The translations under genes were made by a program, and so were the position numbers. Below are positions 40,455 to 41,309 of a DNA stretch of 41,309 nt, piece after piece. The notes beneath the pieces were generated by a model. It was not told the DNA's origin. It did not search any database and worked only from the letters and a program-made list of their open reading frames with translations. How positions within the stretch are numbered: the stretch's first letter is position 1; each line of letters starts with the position of its first letter. The stretch is from Sphingobium lactosutens DS20. Lineage in GTDB: Bacteria; Pseudomonadota; Alphaproteobacteria; Sphingomonadales; Sphingomonadaceae. The stretch spans positions 1 to 41,309 of the forward strand of contig NZ_ATDP01000080.1 in NCBI RefSeq assembly GCF_000445105.1, written 5' to 3'.

Positions 40455-41250
40455 CCCTGCCAGCGGCGCCATCGTCGTCATGCTCCGCAGCCTCAAGATG
40501 CATGGCATGGCGCAGGCCGTCACCGATCTCATGGAACAGGGATCTCCAGCGTTCGAAGCCGCCATCCCGATCCTCTCCCAGTTACTCAAAGCCGAGACAG
40601 CAGAACGGGAGGTTCGGTCTGTGGCCTATCAGCTCAAGATCGCGCGCTTCCCTGTCTATCGCGATCTGGCCGGCTTCGACTTTACCAGTAGCGAGGTCAA
40701 TGAAGCTCTGGTGCGTCAGTTGCATCGCTGCGACTTCATCGACATCGCCGACAATATCGTGCTGGTCGGCGGTCCTGGCACCGGCAAGAGCCATGTGGCA
40801 ACGGCGCTGGGCATCCAGGCCATCGAACATCATCGAAAGCGCGTCCGCTTCTTCTCGACGGTCGAACTGGTCAATGCGCTCGAGCAGGAAAAAGCACAGG
40901 GCAAGGCCGGTCAGATCGCCAATCGCCTCCTGCACTCCGATCTCGTTATCCTGGATGAGCTTGGATATCTGCCGTTCAGTGCTTCAGGTGGCGCGCTGCT
41001 CTTCCACCTGCTGAGCAAACTCTACGAGCGCACCAGCGTCATCATCACCACAAACCTGAGCTTCAGCGAATGGGCCACCGTGTTCGGCGACGCCAAAATG
41101 ACCACGGCGCTCCTCGATCGGCTTACCCATCACTGCCACATCCTGGAGACCGGCAACGATAGCTTCCGCTTCAAAAACAGCTCTGCCAAGCAGGCCAGAA
41201 CCCAAAAGAGAAAACCACGGGTTGACCCACCCGTGACACCCGAAACATAA
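40444..41250 (+). CDS. istB: IS21-family helper ATPase IstB (element 2)
   Basis: This is a 268-residue AAA+ ATPase with Walker A GGPGTGKS at residues 109-116, Walker [10 protein letters not shown] and the conserved [14 protein letters not shown] segment. The start at 40444 overlaps the end of istA, and AAGGAG lies just upstream. The C-terminal tail is basic and Pro-rich. It works with the neighbouring IstA in transposition. Confidence 0.94.
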   Translation: MRHDPASGAIVVMLRSLKMHGMAQAVTDLMEQGSPAFEAAIPILSQLLKAETAEREVRSVAYQLKIARFPVYRDLAGFDFTSSEVNEALVRQLHRCDFIDIADNIVLVGGPGTGKSHVATALGIQAIEHHRKRVRFFSTVELVNALEQEKAQGKAGQIANRLLHSDLVILDELGYLPFSASGGALLFHLLSKLYERTSVIITTNLSFSEWATVFGDAKMTTALLDRLTHHCHILETGNDSFRFKNSSAKQARTQKRKPRVDPPVTPET

Positions 41251-41279
41251 TCCGCAGACGGGTCACTTCTCGATGGAAA

Positions 41280-41309
41280 ACCCGGGTCACTTCTCAGTGG
41301 AAATCAACA
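41280..41309 (-). repeat. Right terminal inverted repeat of IS21 element 2
   Basis: Exact inverse of 38819-38848; it ends at the last base of the window with ...AAATCAACA. Confidence 0.93.

Larger units (their letters stand above)
38819..41309 (+). mobile_element. IS21-family insertion sequence, right boundary
   Basis: This 2491-bp element has a 30-bp perfect terminal inverted repeat: 38819-38848, beginning TGTTGATTTCCACTGAGAAG, is the exact inverse of 41280-41309. Further end-type repeats lie inside: 38859-38878 (TTTCCACTGAGAATTGACCC) on the left and 41260-41279 on the right. It carries istA-istB with an 11-bp overlap. It belongs to a different IS21 branch from element 1, since the ends and proteins differ. 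The right flank is outside the window. Confidence 0.93.

Noticed and set aside
1..41309. Classical composite transposon made of two copies of one IS
   Set aside because: The terminal repeats and IstA/IstB proteins of the two elements differ, so they would not recognise each other's ends.
1..41309. tRNA, rRNA, CRISPR array, prophage or toxin-antitoxin genes
   Set aside because: I looked for tRNA-like arms, regularly spaced repeats and small paired genes and found none that could be supported by eye; a covariance-model search was not possible.

Overview
The window looks like an accessory catabolic island from a GC-rich alphaproteobacterium of the sphingomonad type (Sphingobium, Sphingomonas or Novosphingobium). 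The basis is two large TonB-dependent receptors, LigB-type ring cleavage of gallate, an alginate-export-type porin and characteristic codon use. No tRNA, rRNA, CRISPR array or replication gene was seen. The window is bounded by two unrelated IS21-family elements, 1-2501 and 38819-41309, whose outer tips coincide with the window ends.

Left part (2.5-13 kb). A DJ-1/PfpI gene cut by the left IS follows a zinc-dependent formaldehyde-type dehydrogenase. A long minus-strand series comes next: a DJ-1-like protein, glyoxalase I, an old-yellow-enzyme reductase, a royal-jelly/SMP-30-like lipoprotein, an SDR, a small ABM monooxygenase and a GlcG/HbpS protein. It looks like an electrophile and quinone detoxification operon and is divergent from a LysR regulator. 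A secreted hypothetical protein and a MarR-GNAT fusion with a long palindromic operator follow.

Centre-left (13.2-21 kb). One minus-strand operon encodes a reductase and a Rieske oxygenase (VanB/VanA-like O-demethylase), a fused LigB-LigA gallate dioxygenase, an aromatic-acid MFS permease and an outer-membrane porin. A divergent LysR-type regulator with two DNA-binding domains in tandem faces it. Together they should take up a methoxylated hydroxybenzoate, demethylate it to gallate and open the ring.

Centre-right (21-33 kb). A tightly packed minus-strand operon runs from a TonB receptor through a GMC flavoprotein oxidoreductase, an MFS sugar/nucleoside-type permease, a DUF6379 protein (C-glycoside deglycosidase beta subunit type), a xylose-isomerase-like alpha subunit, a beta-propeller lactonase and a Gfo/Idh/MocA dehydrogenase to a second TIM-barrel isomerase. 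A divergent ROK regulator faces it. This is the layout expected for C-glycoside catabolism: oxidation at sugar C3, cleavage of the C-C glycosidic bond, then salvage of the keto sugar.

The most interesting reading is that the two central operons form one pathway. Bergenin-type compounds are C-glucosides of 4-O-methylgallate. Deglycosylation, O-demethylation and gallate ring cleavage would consume both halves. This is inference and needs a growth or enzyme test.

Right part (32.8-38.8 kb). A zinc MetE-like (cobalamin-independent methionine synthase type) protein, a GntR/FCD regulator, an ACS-type MFS permease and a second TonB receptor form another uptake and catabolism module of unknown substrate. 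A shared GGATAC-containing motif upstream of its transcription units is a candidate GntR operator.
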